In this document: one piece after another, positions 35,602-45,500 of the stretch
How the letters are laid out: every line of letters begins with the position of its first letter
Position numbering within the stretch: position 1 is the first letter of the stretch
Assembly: GCA_024235095.1 (NCBI GenBank)
Contig: JACKNC010000001.1
Span: 1,401,501 to 1,465,500 of the forward strand
From: Gammaproteobacteria bacterium
GTDB taxonomy: Bacteria > Pseudomonadota > Gammaproteobacteria > Competibacterales > Competibacteraceae
Direction: 5' to 3'
Length of the DNA stretch: 64,000 bases
Program-made: the position numbers and the translations under genes
The notes under the pieces: model-generated
What the model was told of the DNA's origin: nothing
What the model saw: the letters and a program-made list of their open reading frames with translations, nothing else
The model's database searches: none

Positions 35602-38016
35602 CTACCTCTTGTCGACGCCGGTTATAGCCCACCAGATTGCCGGATCATCCAGCTCGTCTGGTTGTCCTTGCTCAGCTTCGTCTGCCATGAAGGCATCCTG
35701 TGGCGGGTGGTGTTTCAGTGCCTCAACCTTCGCTGTCTTACCCGCTAAGGTGCAGACATGAATTAGGCTTTGGCGCCAGTGGCGATTCCAGGGGCAAACT
35801 TCCAGTCCTTTCTCCATCAGCGCAATGCCCTCCTGAAGGTGACCCTTGCGGGCATAGATCAGCCCTACCATGAAGTTGGCCGCCGCATGTTCGGGAAGAT
35901 GGTGGAGGAGTTTTTTGAACTCATACTCCGCCTCGTCCAGTTTCCCCTCTTTGTAAAATGCAACCCCATCGGTGAACATGCCGGGTGTGGGCAGGGTCAC
36001 CATGTCGTCAATCGGTTCCCAGGTGATTTTGGCGTTGGTTCCTTGAATAAGTGGAGCCAGATGGTTTCGGTAGCAACGCCATTTTTCTTTACTGGTTTGG
36101 TAGATAGGTTGTCGCACCTGCCAGACCGAAGCCGTTTTTACTGGACGGTCGAGGGTGTTAAAGGAGAGAACCTGTTCCTCCCATTCGACGCCGATATAGG
36201 CCAGCATCTTGCGCGCCGCCGCTTCGGTATTCTCAATCACGTCCTCGTAGCGAATCTCCAGGATTTCACCCGGAAAAAGTTGATGCCAGTGGTGCATGAA
36301 AAGGTTGTGATCGGCCAGTTGTTCACCAATCCAGGTAAGATGATAAGCAAAGCCCATTCCGCCGTGTTTGGCCTGGTAATCAGTGAAGTAATTAGAGAAG
36401 GCAATGTCGCGTGGATCCCGGCGCACCGAGATAATTTTAGCCTGGGGAAATAAATACTTGATCAGGCCAATATTCTCGAAGTTGTGCGGCAATTTGTCGA
36501 CGATATGCCGGGCGGCGGGTTTATCGTTGGCGGCTAGTTCTTTGAGTTCAGTTAATATTCCTCTGGCGATTTTTTCGGTGACATAAGCGTTCAAGTCGTC
36601 CACGCAATCGGGGTAGCTACGACCGGAACCGACATGGCGTTCCCAGCGATTCAGCCCCTGAATAAGCGAGGGGATAATCCCTAACTCCCCGGCCCCAAAA
36701 ATTTGACTATGGCCGGCGATGATCTGTTCGACGAGGGTGGTGCCGGATCGTGGCATACCGAGCACGAAGACCGGTAAGGATTCATCTTTGCCACGATACC
36801 CGCACGTTTTACGATGCTCGAATAAGGCTTTAGGGAAAGCATGGCGGATACGGGCGCAGCGTTGGCGGTGGATTTTAGGATCGTAGCGAGGAAACTGACG
36901 ACTGGCTTCGTTCGCTTCGTGGGCCAAACTGATCGCCTTGTCATAGACTTTTTTCTTCTCCCAGGCACTGGCCAACTGAAACAGAAGACCGGAATGCACC
37001 CGGCCTTCAAGGCTCGGCTGACGCGCCAGTTTCTCCATTCGCTCAAGAATCGCTTCATCTTCCGGTATCTTGCGGGCATTGATGAGAAAGGTTGCTCCTT
37101 TGACTGGATCGATCACTTTGATGCGCTCAAAGAGCGTGATCGCCTCGTCGATCTTCCCTCGTTGCATCTGCTGTTGCCCCAATCCTTGCAGTGCGTTGAG
37201 AAGATAGGGGTTTTCCGCCAGGACATCGTGAAGGAGGGTCTCTGCCTCGTCATGGCGCCGGGATTCACTCTCGGCCAGAGCCAAAGCCGTTTTGGCATGC
37301 AGAGTGAGATGGCGTATCAGGGGTGCGGGGGTCAGTTCATTCTCCACCAACTCACCTACGAGTTGGTTGGCCTTTTCAGCGGCCTTATGCGCCTGTTCCG
37401 CGAGGGTGTGCAAGCAGGCTGTGGAGAGGCGTACCCAAAGTTCAATTTGTAGTGGGAGTGGCTCATTCCTTTGTTCTGCAAGTCGTATCGCACGGCGAAG
37501 CAGTTGGATGGCCTGCATCGGACGGCCCTGAATCTTGGCAAGCTCCACCCACTGGATGATGAGGTCGAAATTTTTCGGATAATGTTTCAACCCTTCGCGC
37601 AGGATGCTCTCCGCTTCAGTATGGCGATCCTTACCGGCAAGGAGAGTAGTATAGCCAATGAAATAGCTGACCCACTCTTCTTCCGGTATCTGTTTGCGCG
37701 TCTCTTCAAACCACGCCTCGATTTGGCTGGTTTGTTCACTGGCCAGCCAAATCTCCAACTGGAGTCCACGAAATTGGCGGGTACAGCGTTCTACGACCGG
37801 AGCCGGTAGCTGAGATGCCTGCTCCCGCAGGTGGGCTTGGGCGCTGTCAAGGATTTGCTGAGCTGCGTCAATCGCTCCGGTTTCAAGATGTGATCGAACC
37901 TGTTTACACCAATCCAGCAAGCGATGGGGTGCTATTGGGTTGGTGTGTTGGCATAGTTGCTCCTTTGCGCTATCCGATTCTCCGGTCCGAAACTTGTAAA
38001 AAACCATTCTCGCCAA
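35602..38016 (-). CDS. TPR-repeat sulfotransferase
   Basis: An 804-residue protein. Residues ~20-340 are TPR-like helical repeats (EAESILREGLKHYPKNFDLIIQW; EAETLLHDVLAENPYLLNALQGLGQQQMQRGKIDEAITLFERI). The centre is a sulfotransferase: PAPS loop FVLGMPRSGTTLVEQIIAGH, PHNFENIGLIKYLFPQAKIISVRRDPRDIAFSNYF, and LEIRYEDVI. Another TPR pair lies near the C-terminus. The layout matches bacterial TPR-sulfotransferases, some of which act on protein tyrosine or on glycans. The start is 4 bp after the stop of the DUF4214/Ig protein, so the secreted protein (or its glycan) is a reasonable candidate substrate. Confidence 0.88.
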   Translation of the reverse strand: MARMVFYKFRTGESDSAKEQLCQHTNPIAPHRLLDWCKQVRSHLETGAIDAAQQILDSAQAHLREQASQLPAPVVERCTRQFRGLQLEIWLASEQTSQIEAWFEETRKQIPEEEWVSYFIGYTTLLAGKDRHTEAESILREGLKHYPKNFDLIIQWVELAKIQGRPMQAIQLLRRAIRLAEQRNEPLPLQIELWVRLSTACLHTLAEQAHKAAEKANQLVGELVENELTPAPLIRHLTLHAKTALALAESESRRHDEAETLLHDVLAENPYLLNALQGLGQQQMQRGKIDEAITLFERIKVIDPVKGATFLINARKIPEDEAILERMEKLARQPSLEGRVHSGLLFQLASAWEKKKVYDKAISLAHEANEASRQFPRYDPKIHRQRCARIRHAFPKALFEHRKTCGYRGKDESLPVFVLGMPRSGTTLVEQIIAGHSQIFGAGELGIIPSLIQGLNRWERHVGSGRSYPDCVDDLNAYVTEKIARGILTELKELAANDKPAARHIVDKLPHNFENIGLIKYLFPQAKIISVRRDPRDIAFSNYFTDYQAKHGGMGFAYHLTWIGEQLADHNLFMHHWHQLFPGEILEIRYEDVIENTEAAARKMLAYIGVEWEEQVLSFNTLDRPVKTASVWQVRQPIYQTSKEKWRCYRNHLAPLIQGTNAKITWEPIDDMVTLPTPGMFTDGVAFYKEGKLDEAEYEFKKLLHHLPEHAAANFMVGLIYARKGHLQEGIALMEKGLEVCPWNRHWRQSLIHVCTLAGKTAKVEALKHHPPQDAFMADEAEQGQPDELDDPAIWWAITGVDKR

Positions 38017-38020
38017 TGCC

Positions 38021-41000
38021 TCAGCCCAATCCTAATTGCGAGGTGATTAGTCCGTATGGCATTTTTGCCGTGTCGTTACCTTGAGAAGTATTAATGTCGA
38101 GTAAGTAATGATCGCCAGGGTGCGTCATGTTGCCCATGGTTCCGTTCCATAAATCCGGAGGGGATTGGAAAATATATGTTGTGCCAGTGTACTTACTATT
38201 ATATGTAAGTTTACCGTTATTATGCAGGGTTATCCATGCGGACGTCATGGCACTGGAAATATACCCCTTTTCATGTGTGGTTTGGCGTATAGTAATCATG
38301 GACTTCGTCGCGGAGCCTAGCTGGTCTATGAACCGATAACTGTACCCTGATGCGCCCAGCGGATAGGTTGATGAACCCACCAGAATCACCATATCGTCCG
38401 ACCCCAAATTTTCTGCGCCAGACCATTTGTTGTCTTCGGCTAAAGTGCCAATCCCACCTTCCCCGTCTTCATTGGGGAAAATGATGTAAATGGTGTAATT
38501 CGTGTCCGCGTCGAATATCCTGTCACTGTGGCATGAGGATCGTCCAGAACCAATATCAAAAATCACCACTGATTGGTCTGGGGTGATGGTATTGTTGGTG
38601 AAAGTGACAGTGACACTATTGTCCGACTGTGCGCTGAGATTGCCTGCGGCATCATCGGTGTAGACATGATAGGTTCCCGCAGCCAGTCCCATCGCAGTTA
38701 GATCGGTATCGGTATTGGCGCTGGTAATGGCCACCGAATTCCAGGTGTTGTCGGCTGCGCCGGTGATGTCGCTCACGTTGTTGACAGAAACGGAATCGCT
38801 GACCAGATAGGCCGTCCCCGTCTCACTGCTTTGCACTACCGCATGGCAATAGTCAGGAATGATTGCATGGGTTACCGTGGCGGTCGGGGGCGTGGTGTCG
38901 CTAGGCGCACTGCTAATGGTTACGCTATGAGCTGAGGCGGCGCTGAGATTGCCGGCGGCATCGACGGCATAGACGCGGTAGGTTCCATCGGCTAGGCCGG
39001 TGGCTGCTAAGTGGGTGTCGGTGTTGGGGCTGCTGATGGTTACCGAATTCCAGGCATCGTCGGCTGCGCCGGTGATGTCGCTCACGCTGTTGACCGTGAC
39101 CGTGTCTTTGACCAAATAGGCCGTGCCGGTCTCACTGCTCTGCACCGCCGCGTGGCCGGTGTTTTGAATGGTGGCCGCGGCCACCGTGGCGGTCGGGGAT
39201 GTGGTGTCGATTAGGAGGCTGTTCGTGGAGGCGGCGCTGAGATTGCCTGCGGCATCGACGGCATAGACGTGGTAGGTGCCGTCGGCCAGGCCGGTGGCCG
39301 CTAAATTGGTGTCGGTGTTGGGGCTGCTGATAGTTACCGAATTCCAGGCATCGTCGGCTGCGCCGGTGATGTCGCTCACGCCGGTGACCGTGACCGAATC
39401 CTTGACCAAATAGGCCGTGCCGGTTTCGCTGCTCTGCACCGCCGCGTGGCCAGTGTTTGGAATCGTGGCCGTGGTTACTGTGGCCATTGGGGCCGTGCTG
39501 TCGAGGGTCACACTATTCGTCGACGCCACACTCAGATTACCCGCCGCATCGACGGCATAGACGTGGTAGGTGCCGTCGGCCAGGCCGGTGGCCGCTAAAT
39601 TGGTGTCGGTGTTGGCGTTGCTGATGGTGACTTGGTTCCAAGTATCGTCCGCCGCGCCGGTGATGTCGCTCACGCCGGTGACCGTGACCGTGTCTTTGAC
39701 CAAATAGGCTGTGCCGGTTTCGCTGCTCTGCACCGCCGCGTGGCCGGTGTTTTGAATGGTGGCCGCGGCCACCGTGGCAGTCGGGGGCATCGTATCGATA
39801 TAGACGCCCCGCGACGCTTGGGCTGTCGTGCTGTTGAGTGTGGCGCTGGCTACAATGGTCTCGCTGCCTTGCCCCATGGCGCTGATGTCGGTATCCGTCA
39901 GGGTGTAGCTCCAACTGGCGCCATTGACCGTTGCTGTTCGATTGTTGCTCCCGATACTGAGGGTCACCGTGGCGCCATCGGCGTTGGCGCCGGTAATCGT
40001 CGTGTGTTGCTCACTGCTGTTGATGATGTTGTCACCCGCCACGGCGTCAATGGCTATGGAGCTGGAGGACTGTTCTGTCGCATTTGATATGGCGCTAACC
40101 AACCCTTCGGTTTGGTCTGGATCGACTGTGTTAGCGCCATCGATTAGAACCTGCAGGGTGGTGGTGTCTAACGTGGCTGTTAAACCCGCTACTATGATGC
40201 TGGAAGTGAGGACATTGATAGTAGCCTGGGTGTTTCCGCTGAATTGTTGATCCACTCCAGACAGTGCCGCTAGAATTTGACCATAGGTATTGGCGCTCTG
40301 CGCATTGCCGCTTGAGTCGACAATGGTCTGAATGGAGTCGCCCGTCAGGTCTGTCAATCCGAAGGCTTGGGCGACCGCAGCGTTAGTATGACTAACAAGA
40401 GCCGCATCCAGCGGGTTGGTTCCGGCAGCCTCAACCGCTTTTTTGTAGGCTATCGTCGTCAATACATTGATATTTAAGGTCAGGGTAATGCCCTGAGCAG
40501 TGACAGTCCCGGTGCTGGAAAGCACCGCACTGTCCAGATCCTTGGGTTGGCCGGTGGCTTCGTCGAAGTAATCGGCTTGGCTCCCCGTACTCGCTACATG
40601 GATAACGACGACCCCAGTATAGGCGCCGACCTGCACCGTAACGCTACCATCCGCATTGATGACGCCTTCGCCCAGCAAAGTCGTGCCGTCCGCCGCATAG
40701 ACCATCGCCTTGAGGTCGTTGCCGGCGACCACTGGTCCACCGATGACATGGCCCACGATGGCGTGACTCGGAGGTTCACCGCCGCCACCACCATCACCGC
40801 CGCCACTGTTAATGGTACTGACGATCACACGGTCGGTCGATGGTGAGCTGAGATTACCGGCCACATCGACGCTGTAGACCCGGTAGGCGCCATCGATCAG
40901 CCCTGTGGCCGACAGATTAGTGTCGGTGTTAGCGCTGCTGACGGTCACTGAATTCCAGGCGTTGTTGGCCGCATGGGTAATATCACTTACGCTGGAGACC

Positions 41001-42295
41001 GTGACCGCATCGTTGACCAGGTAGACCGTCCCGGTCTCGCTGCTCTGCACCACTGCATAACCACTGTTCTGGATCGTGGCCGCGGTCACCGTGGCAATTG
41101 GGGGTGTAGTGTCGATCGTGACACTATGGGCTGATGCCGCACTGAGATTGCCTGCTGCATCTATGGCATAGACGTGGTAGGCGCCATCCATCAGCCCGGC
41201 TGCCGACAGACTGATGTTGGTATTGGGGCTACTGAGGGTCACTGAGTTCCAGGCGTTGTCGGCTGCGCGGGTAATGTCCGTTATGTTGGAGACAGTGACC
41301 GCATCGTTGACCAGGTAGACCGTTCCGGTCTCGCTGCTTTGCACCACTGCATAGCCACTATTCTGGATCGTGGCCGGGGTCACTGTGGCGGTCGGCGCAG
41401 TGGTGTCGATCGTGACATCGGGCTGCAATACCCGATCATGAAATTCTTGGCTATTTAAGAACGTATCGATCACTTGGTCTCTGGTCTGAGCGCCGCTCTC
41501 CAGAGCACTCACCCAGTCGTTGTAAACTTGGGCGTCTCCCTCTCGATCAAGCAGGCCCAGATACAGCATATCCACCGCAACCTTTGAGGCCAGGGCGGCC
41601 CGGTTTTCCAGCGACTCGGTAAAGCTCAGCAGAACCGAAGCGCGGCTAACGCCATGCGCCAACTGTCCTTCCCAAAAGGCTTGACTTGCTGCATCAGGAT
41701 CACGGCGCAACACCGTATGATAAAGGTGATCTACAAAGGCTGCATCGCTAGCAACAGCCAGCTTGGCCCATTCTAGCGATCCTAGAAAACTCGCGCTGAT
41801 GGTCTCCAGGCTCGCGCCTTGCTGGATCTGTTGGACCCAGTAAGCAAAACCGGTGGCGTCCGGCATGCGGTCAAAGGCAGCATGGTAGAGGCGAGCAATG
41901 GCGCCTTCCTGACTCTGGAACTCCGGTGAGTCGAGATAAGCGGCTATCAAATCAGTACGGCTGATCACGCCACTCGTAAGCTGGCTTCTCCAGAAATCAA
42001 ATCCACCCGTGTCTGCCTCCCGGCCCAGTAGATCACGGTAAATCTGCTGAATAAAGCGGGTGTCCGAGGTAAAGACATCGTTGTCCTTGACCAGAGGATT
42101 ACTGCCCTGAGTAACTTCAATGGCGTCGGGCACCCCATCGCGGTCGGTATCAGTGGGTTTAAAGGGATTGTCTTCATTGCCGGTCGGCGCCGTCTGGCGG
42201 GCGACCGATAGGGTTTGAGATAAGGCGCTGGATACGGTGGCCGCATTGGCATCAGTGTGAACGGTGGTAAGCCCGTTCTGGATCGTCAGGGTCAT
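38021..42295 (-). CDS. Giant DUF4214 / Ig-repeat secreted protein
   Basis: 1424 residues, no N-terminal signal peptide, so probably exported by a type I system. Order: Ca-binding-like DTDRDGVPDAIE (49-60); four DUF4214 helical units (about 77-290; pattern FIQQIYRDLLGREADTGGFDFW); two ~99-residue Ig-like repeats (296-493); Gly-rich linker SGGGDGGGGG; a 230-residue domain (510-745); a different Ig-like unit (746-832); four more repeats (833-1230); a ~190-residue C-terminal domain. Likely a surface adhesin or matrix protein. ATG 42295 has GAGG 11 bases upstream, but the frame upstream still reads coding-like (FATVTISGATTYIEDNQQ) back to a TGA, with no standard start. Followed closely by the TPR-sulfotransferase gene. 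Confidence 0.85.
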   Translation of the reverse strand: MTLTIQNGLTTVHTDANAATVSSALSQTLSVARQTAPTGNEDNPFKPTDTDRDGVPDAIEVTQGSNPLVKDNDVFTSDTRFIQQIYRDLLGREADTGGFDFWRSQLTSGVISRTDLIAAYLDSPEFQSQEGAIARLYHAAFDRMPDATGFAYWVQQIQQGASLETISASFLGSLEWAKLAVASDAAFVDHLYHTVLRRDPDAASQAFWEGQLAHGVSRASVLLSFTESLENRAALASKVAVDMLYLGLLDREGDAQVYNDWVSALESGAQTRDQVIDTFLNSQEFHDRVLQPDVTIDTTAPTATVTPATIQNSGYAVVQSSETGTVYLVNDAVTVSNITDITRAADNAWNSVTLSSPNTNISLSAAGLMDGAYHVYAIDAAGNLSAASAHSVTIDTTPPIATVTAATIQNSGYAVVQSSETGTVYLVNDAVTVSSVSDITHAANNAWNSVTVSSANTDTNLSATGLIDGAYRVYSVDVAGNLSSPSTDRVIVSTINSGGGDGGGGGEPPSHAIVGHVIGGPVVAGNDLKAMVYAADGTTLLGEGVINADGSVTVQVGAYTGVVVIHVASTGSQADYFDEATGQPKDLDSAVLSSTGTVTAQGITLTLNINVLTTIAYKKAVEAAGTNPLDAALVSHTNAAVAQAFGLTDLTGDSIQTIVDSSGNAQSANTYGQILAALSGVDQQFSGNTQATINVLTSSIIVAGLTATLDTTTLQVLIDGANTVDPDQTEGLVSAISNATEQSSSSIAIDAVAGDNIINSSEQHTTITGANADGATVTLSIGSNNRTATVNGASWSYTLTDTDISAMGQGSETIVASATLNSTTAQASRGVYIDTMPPTATVAAATIQNTGHAAVQSSETGTAYLVKDTVTVTGVSDITGAADDTWNQVTISNANTDTNLAATGLADGTYHVYAVDAAGNLSVASTNSVTLDSTAPMATVTTATIPNTGHAAVQSSETGTAYLVKDSVTVTGVSDITGAADDAWNSVTISSPNTDTNLAATGLADGTYHVYAVDAAGNLSAASTNSLLIDTTSPTATVAAATIQNTGHAAVQSSETGTAYLVKDTVTVNSVSDITGAADDAWNSVTISSPNTDTHLAATGLADGTYRVYAVDAAGNLSAASAHSVTISSAPSDTTPPTATVTHAIIPDYCHAVVQSSETGTAYLVSDSVSVNNVSDITGAADNTWNSVAITSANTDTDLTAMGLAAGTYHVYTDDAAGNLSAQSDNSVTVTFTNNTITPDQSVVIFDIGSGRSSCHSDRIFDADTNYTIYIIFPNEDGEGGIGTLAEDNKWSGAENLGSDDMVILVGSSTYPLGASGYSYRFIDQLGSATKSMITIRQTTHEKGYISSAMTSAWITLHNNGKLTYNSKYTGTTYIFQSPPDLWNGTMGNMTHPGDHYLLDINTSQGNDTAKMPYGLITSQLGLG
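38606..39799 (-). repeat. Four ~295-bp repeats in the DUF4214 protein gene (3' group)
   Basis: Units coding residues 833-930, 931-1028, 1029-1127 and 1133-1230, each with ETGTAYLVKD, SDITGAADD, AAGNLS. The first three are nearly identical over long DNA stretches; the last has drifted (PDYCHAVVQ). Confidence 0.85.
40817..41410 (-). repeat. Two ~297-bp repeats in the DUF4214 protein gene (5' group)
   Basis: Units coding residues 296-394 and 395-493, related to the 3' group but with their own shared variants (NSGYAVVQSSETGTVYLVND), so each group has been homogenised separately. Confidence 0.85.
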
Positions 42296-42358
42296 CTGCT
42301 GGTTATCCTCAATATAAGTCGTGGCGCCGCTAATGGTGACCGTAGCGAAGGTTCACTG

Positions 42359-42386
42359 ATATTAATAATATATATTCGACTGTCAA
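42359..42386 (-). promoter_or_regulatory. Probable sigma-70 promoter of the DUF4214 protein gene
   Basis: On the minus strand TTGACA (42386-42381) and TAATAT (42364-42359) are 16 bp apart in AT-rich sequence, 65 bp upstream of the start. The divergent GH94-type gene starts at 42574; the 278 bp between them hold no gene. Confidence 0.45.
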
Positions 42387-42573
42387 AATTTTTTGCTTGA
42401 CAAATTTTGCCACATAAGACGGTCTGCTTGACCTGGGAGTGAGCTGGAACCTGGAAGTCAGGAATATTAATGGATATTTTTTGCAAACGAGGTACTTACC
42501 GTGTAATTGCGGGAATTTCGGCCCGATAAAGCTACACTATTAGGGAGAACCTTAATTCGCTGGGAGATTATTC

Positions 42574-45500
42574 ATGCACGCCGACCTGATCCAGCACGCC
42601 CAAGCCGTCGGCGGTCACGTGCTTGTCCGTGGCCGCTATGCGACTTTTCTCACCGCCGCCGGCACAGGCTATTCAGCATGGGGCGACCTGGCGCTGACTC
42701 GCTGGAGCGCGGACCCGGTTGAGAACAACGACGGCCTGTTCCTGTATTTGCGTGATCTTGATAGCGGCGTCTTCTGGTCATTAGGCCAGCAACCGGCGCT
42801 GATATCAGCGGAGCGCTATGAATCCTGCTTTACCGCAAGCACTGCCGAGCTGCGCCAGTTTAATGAGGGTATCGAAGCCCGACTGGATCTCTGCATTGCC
42901 CCGGACGCAGACCTGGAGCTTCGACGGGTGATCTTGCGCAATCCTGGAAAAAGTCCCCGGCGCATCGAAATCACCAGTTATGCAGGAGTAGTGATCAATA
43001 CCTGGGCGGCGGATGCGGCTCATCCGGCCTTTTCCAAGTTGTTCGTGCAAACCGAGTGGGTGGCCAAGCAGGGCGCGCTCGTGGCCCGGCGGCGACCGCG
43101 AACTCCTGGAGAAAAGGGCTGCTGGCTGGTTCATGCGTTGGCTGGCGAGGATGGAAATGAGAAGGCGCAACCGCCGCAGCACGAAACTGACCGCGCCCGT
43201 TTTATCGGTCGCGGTTATTCGCTGGCTGCACCCCACGCGCTGGTCGAAAAGGAACCATTGTCAGGCACTGTAGGTAACGTACTTGATCCTATTGTCAGTT
43301 TGCGCTGCTCACTGGAACTGGCTGCCGGCAGCGAGGTGTCGCTGACCTTCCTGCTCGGCGCGGCTATGGATCGGGAAACCGCTTTGGATCTGGTGGTTCG
43401 CTATGCTTCCGCAACCCGCATTGAAGCATCGTTCATGGCCGCATCGAGCGCCGCGTCGCTACTCCGTCCAAGCGCGCTGAATATGAATAGGGGTCGGAAA
43501 TCTACGCGATATTATGAACCTGCGACTGAGTGCGCCGCCCATTCTTCCAAGAATTTTCTGCCCCTTCAGGGAGCAGAGTTAAGAGCAGGAGATGAAGAGC
43601 GCGGGAAAGGCGGCAGGTTTGAGTCTGACGCGGAATCCCTGCAATTCTGGAACGGCTATGGAGGGTTCAACGCCAGCGGTGATGAATATGTTATTCGGCT
43701 GACGCCGGACGCCAACGGCCGCTTGCGTCTGCCCCCGCAGCCTTGGGTTAACGTCATCGCCAATCCACAGTTTGGTTTCCTGACCAGCGAAAGCGGCGCG
43801 GGCTATACCTGGAGCCAGAACAGCCGCGAAAACCGGCTGACTCCCTGGTGCAACGACCCCATCCTCGATCCGCATGGCGAGGCGCTGTATCTGCGTGATG
43901 AGGACAGTCACCGATTCTGGTCGCTCACCCCCGGGCCAGTTCCACAACCTGTGCCCTACGAGATTCGCCATGGTTTCGGTTACAGCCACTATCGCCATGT
44001 CAGTCAGGGTTTGACGCAGGAAGTCTGGTTGTTCGCCGCCCGTGAGGAACCGGTCAAGCTGATCCTGATTCGGCTGCACAACCCTGCCCGTCAACCCCGA
44101 TGCTTGTCCCTGTTCGCTTACGCCCGACTGGTGCTGGGAGTTTTGCCGGGCGACCATGCCCGAGAGCTGGCGATTGAGCAGGATAGCGCCACGGGGGCGT
44201 TGCTGGCGGAGAATCACAACCGTGAATTCACTGGCCGGATCGCCTTCGCTGCGGTTTCCCCAACGGACAGCGTACCCATTCATATCAGCGGCGATCGCGC
44301 GGCTTTCATCGGCAGACATGGCAGCCCTGCTTGTCCCGCAGCACTGTCTCGCGACAAAATCCTCGATGGACGACTGGGCACCGGTCTTGATCCCTGTTTC
44401 GCCTTGCAAGTGACGTTGCGGCTGGAACCCGGTGCGACCTTGGAGCGCGCTTTTCTGCTGGGCGAGGCGGGCAGTCGAGATGAGGTCCGCCGGCTGATCG
44501 GTCACTATAGCGAGGATGGAGCGGTCGCAGCGGCGCTGACCGAGGTTCGCCACGCCTGGCGGGAGCGACTGGCGGCAGTACGGATTCAGACGCCAACCCC
44601 TGCGCTCGATCTGATGATCAACGGCTGGGCGGCTTATCAAACCCTGAGTTGCCGATTATGGGGGCGTTCGGCTTTCTATCAATCAGGTGGCGCATTTGGC
44701 TTCCGCGATCAATTGCAGGACGCCGCTGCACTGATTTATCACGATCCCGCCTTGACGCGCCAACAGCTACTCCTGCACGCCGCTCACCAGTTTATCGAAG
44801 GCGATGTGCTGCACTGGTGGCATCCACCAGCCGGTTACGGCATTCGCACCCGATTCAGCGACGACCGGTTGTGGTTGCCTTGGCTGGCGGCATTTTATGG
44901 TCGGGCGACCGGTGACTGGAGCGTGTTTGACGAACCGGTGCGCTTTCTCCAGGCGCGAGAGTTGGAATCGGGTGAGAATGAAGCGTTTTTAACGCCAGAG
45001 GATTCTGGCAAGGCCGCCAGTCTGTACGAACACTGCTGCCGCGCGCTGGATAGTTCGCTGACCCAAGGCGCGCATGGTCTGCCGCTGATGGGCAGTGGCG
45101 ACTGGAACGACGGCATGAACCGGGTGGGTCGCGAGGGGCGTGGCGAGAGCGTCTGGCTGGGGTTTTTTCTGTACGCCATCCTGGGCGACTTCATTCCGGT
45201 CTGTGGCCGGAACAGTGACTATAACCGGGCGCGGCGCTATGCGGCGTTTCGCAGCCATCTGGCTGAGGCGCTGAACGAACAGGGATGGGACGGCGAATGG
45301 TACCGCCGCGCCTGGTATGACAATGGCGAAGCGCTGGGTTCAAAAGCCAGCGACGAATGTCGGATTGACGCGCTGGCACAGGCTTGGGCGGTGATGTCCA
45401 GGGCCGCGCCGTGGGCCAGGGCGGAAGCAGCGATGGATGCCGTCGAGCGCCATCTGATTTCGGAACCGGACGGCTTAATCCGATTGCTGGCCCCGCCCTT

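Noticed and set aside
38606..41410. Regularly repeated DNA considered as a CRISPR-like array
   Set aside because: Units are ~297 bp, in frame, and code Ig-like domains; no short repeats with unique spacers anywhere in the window.
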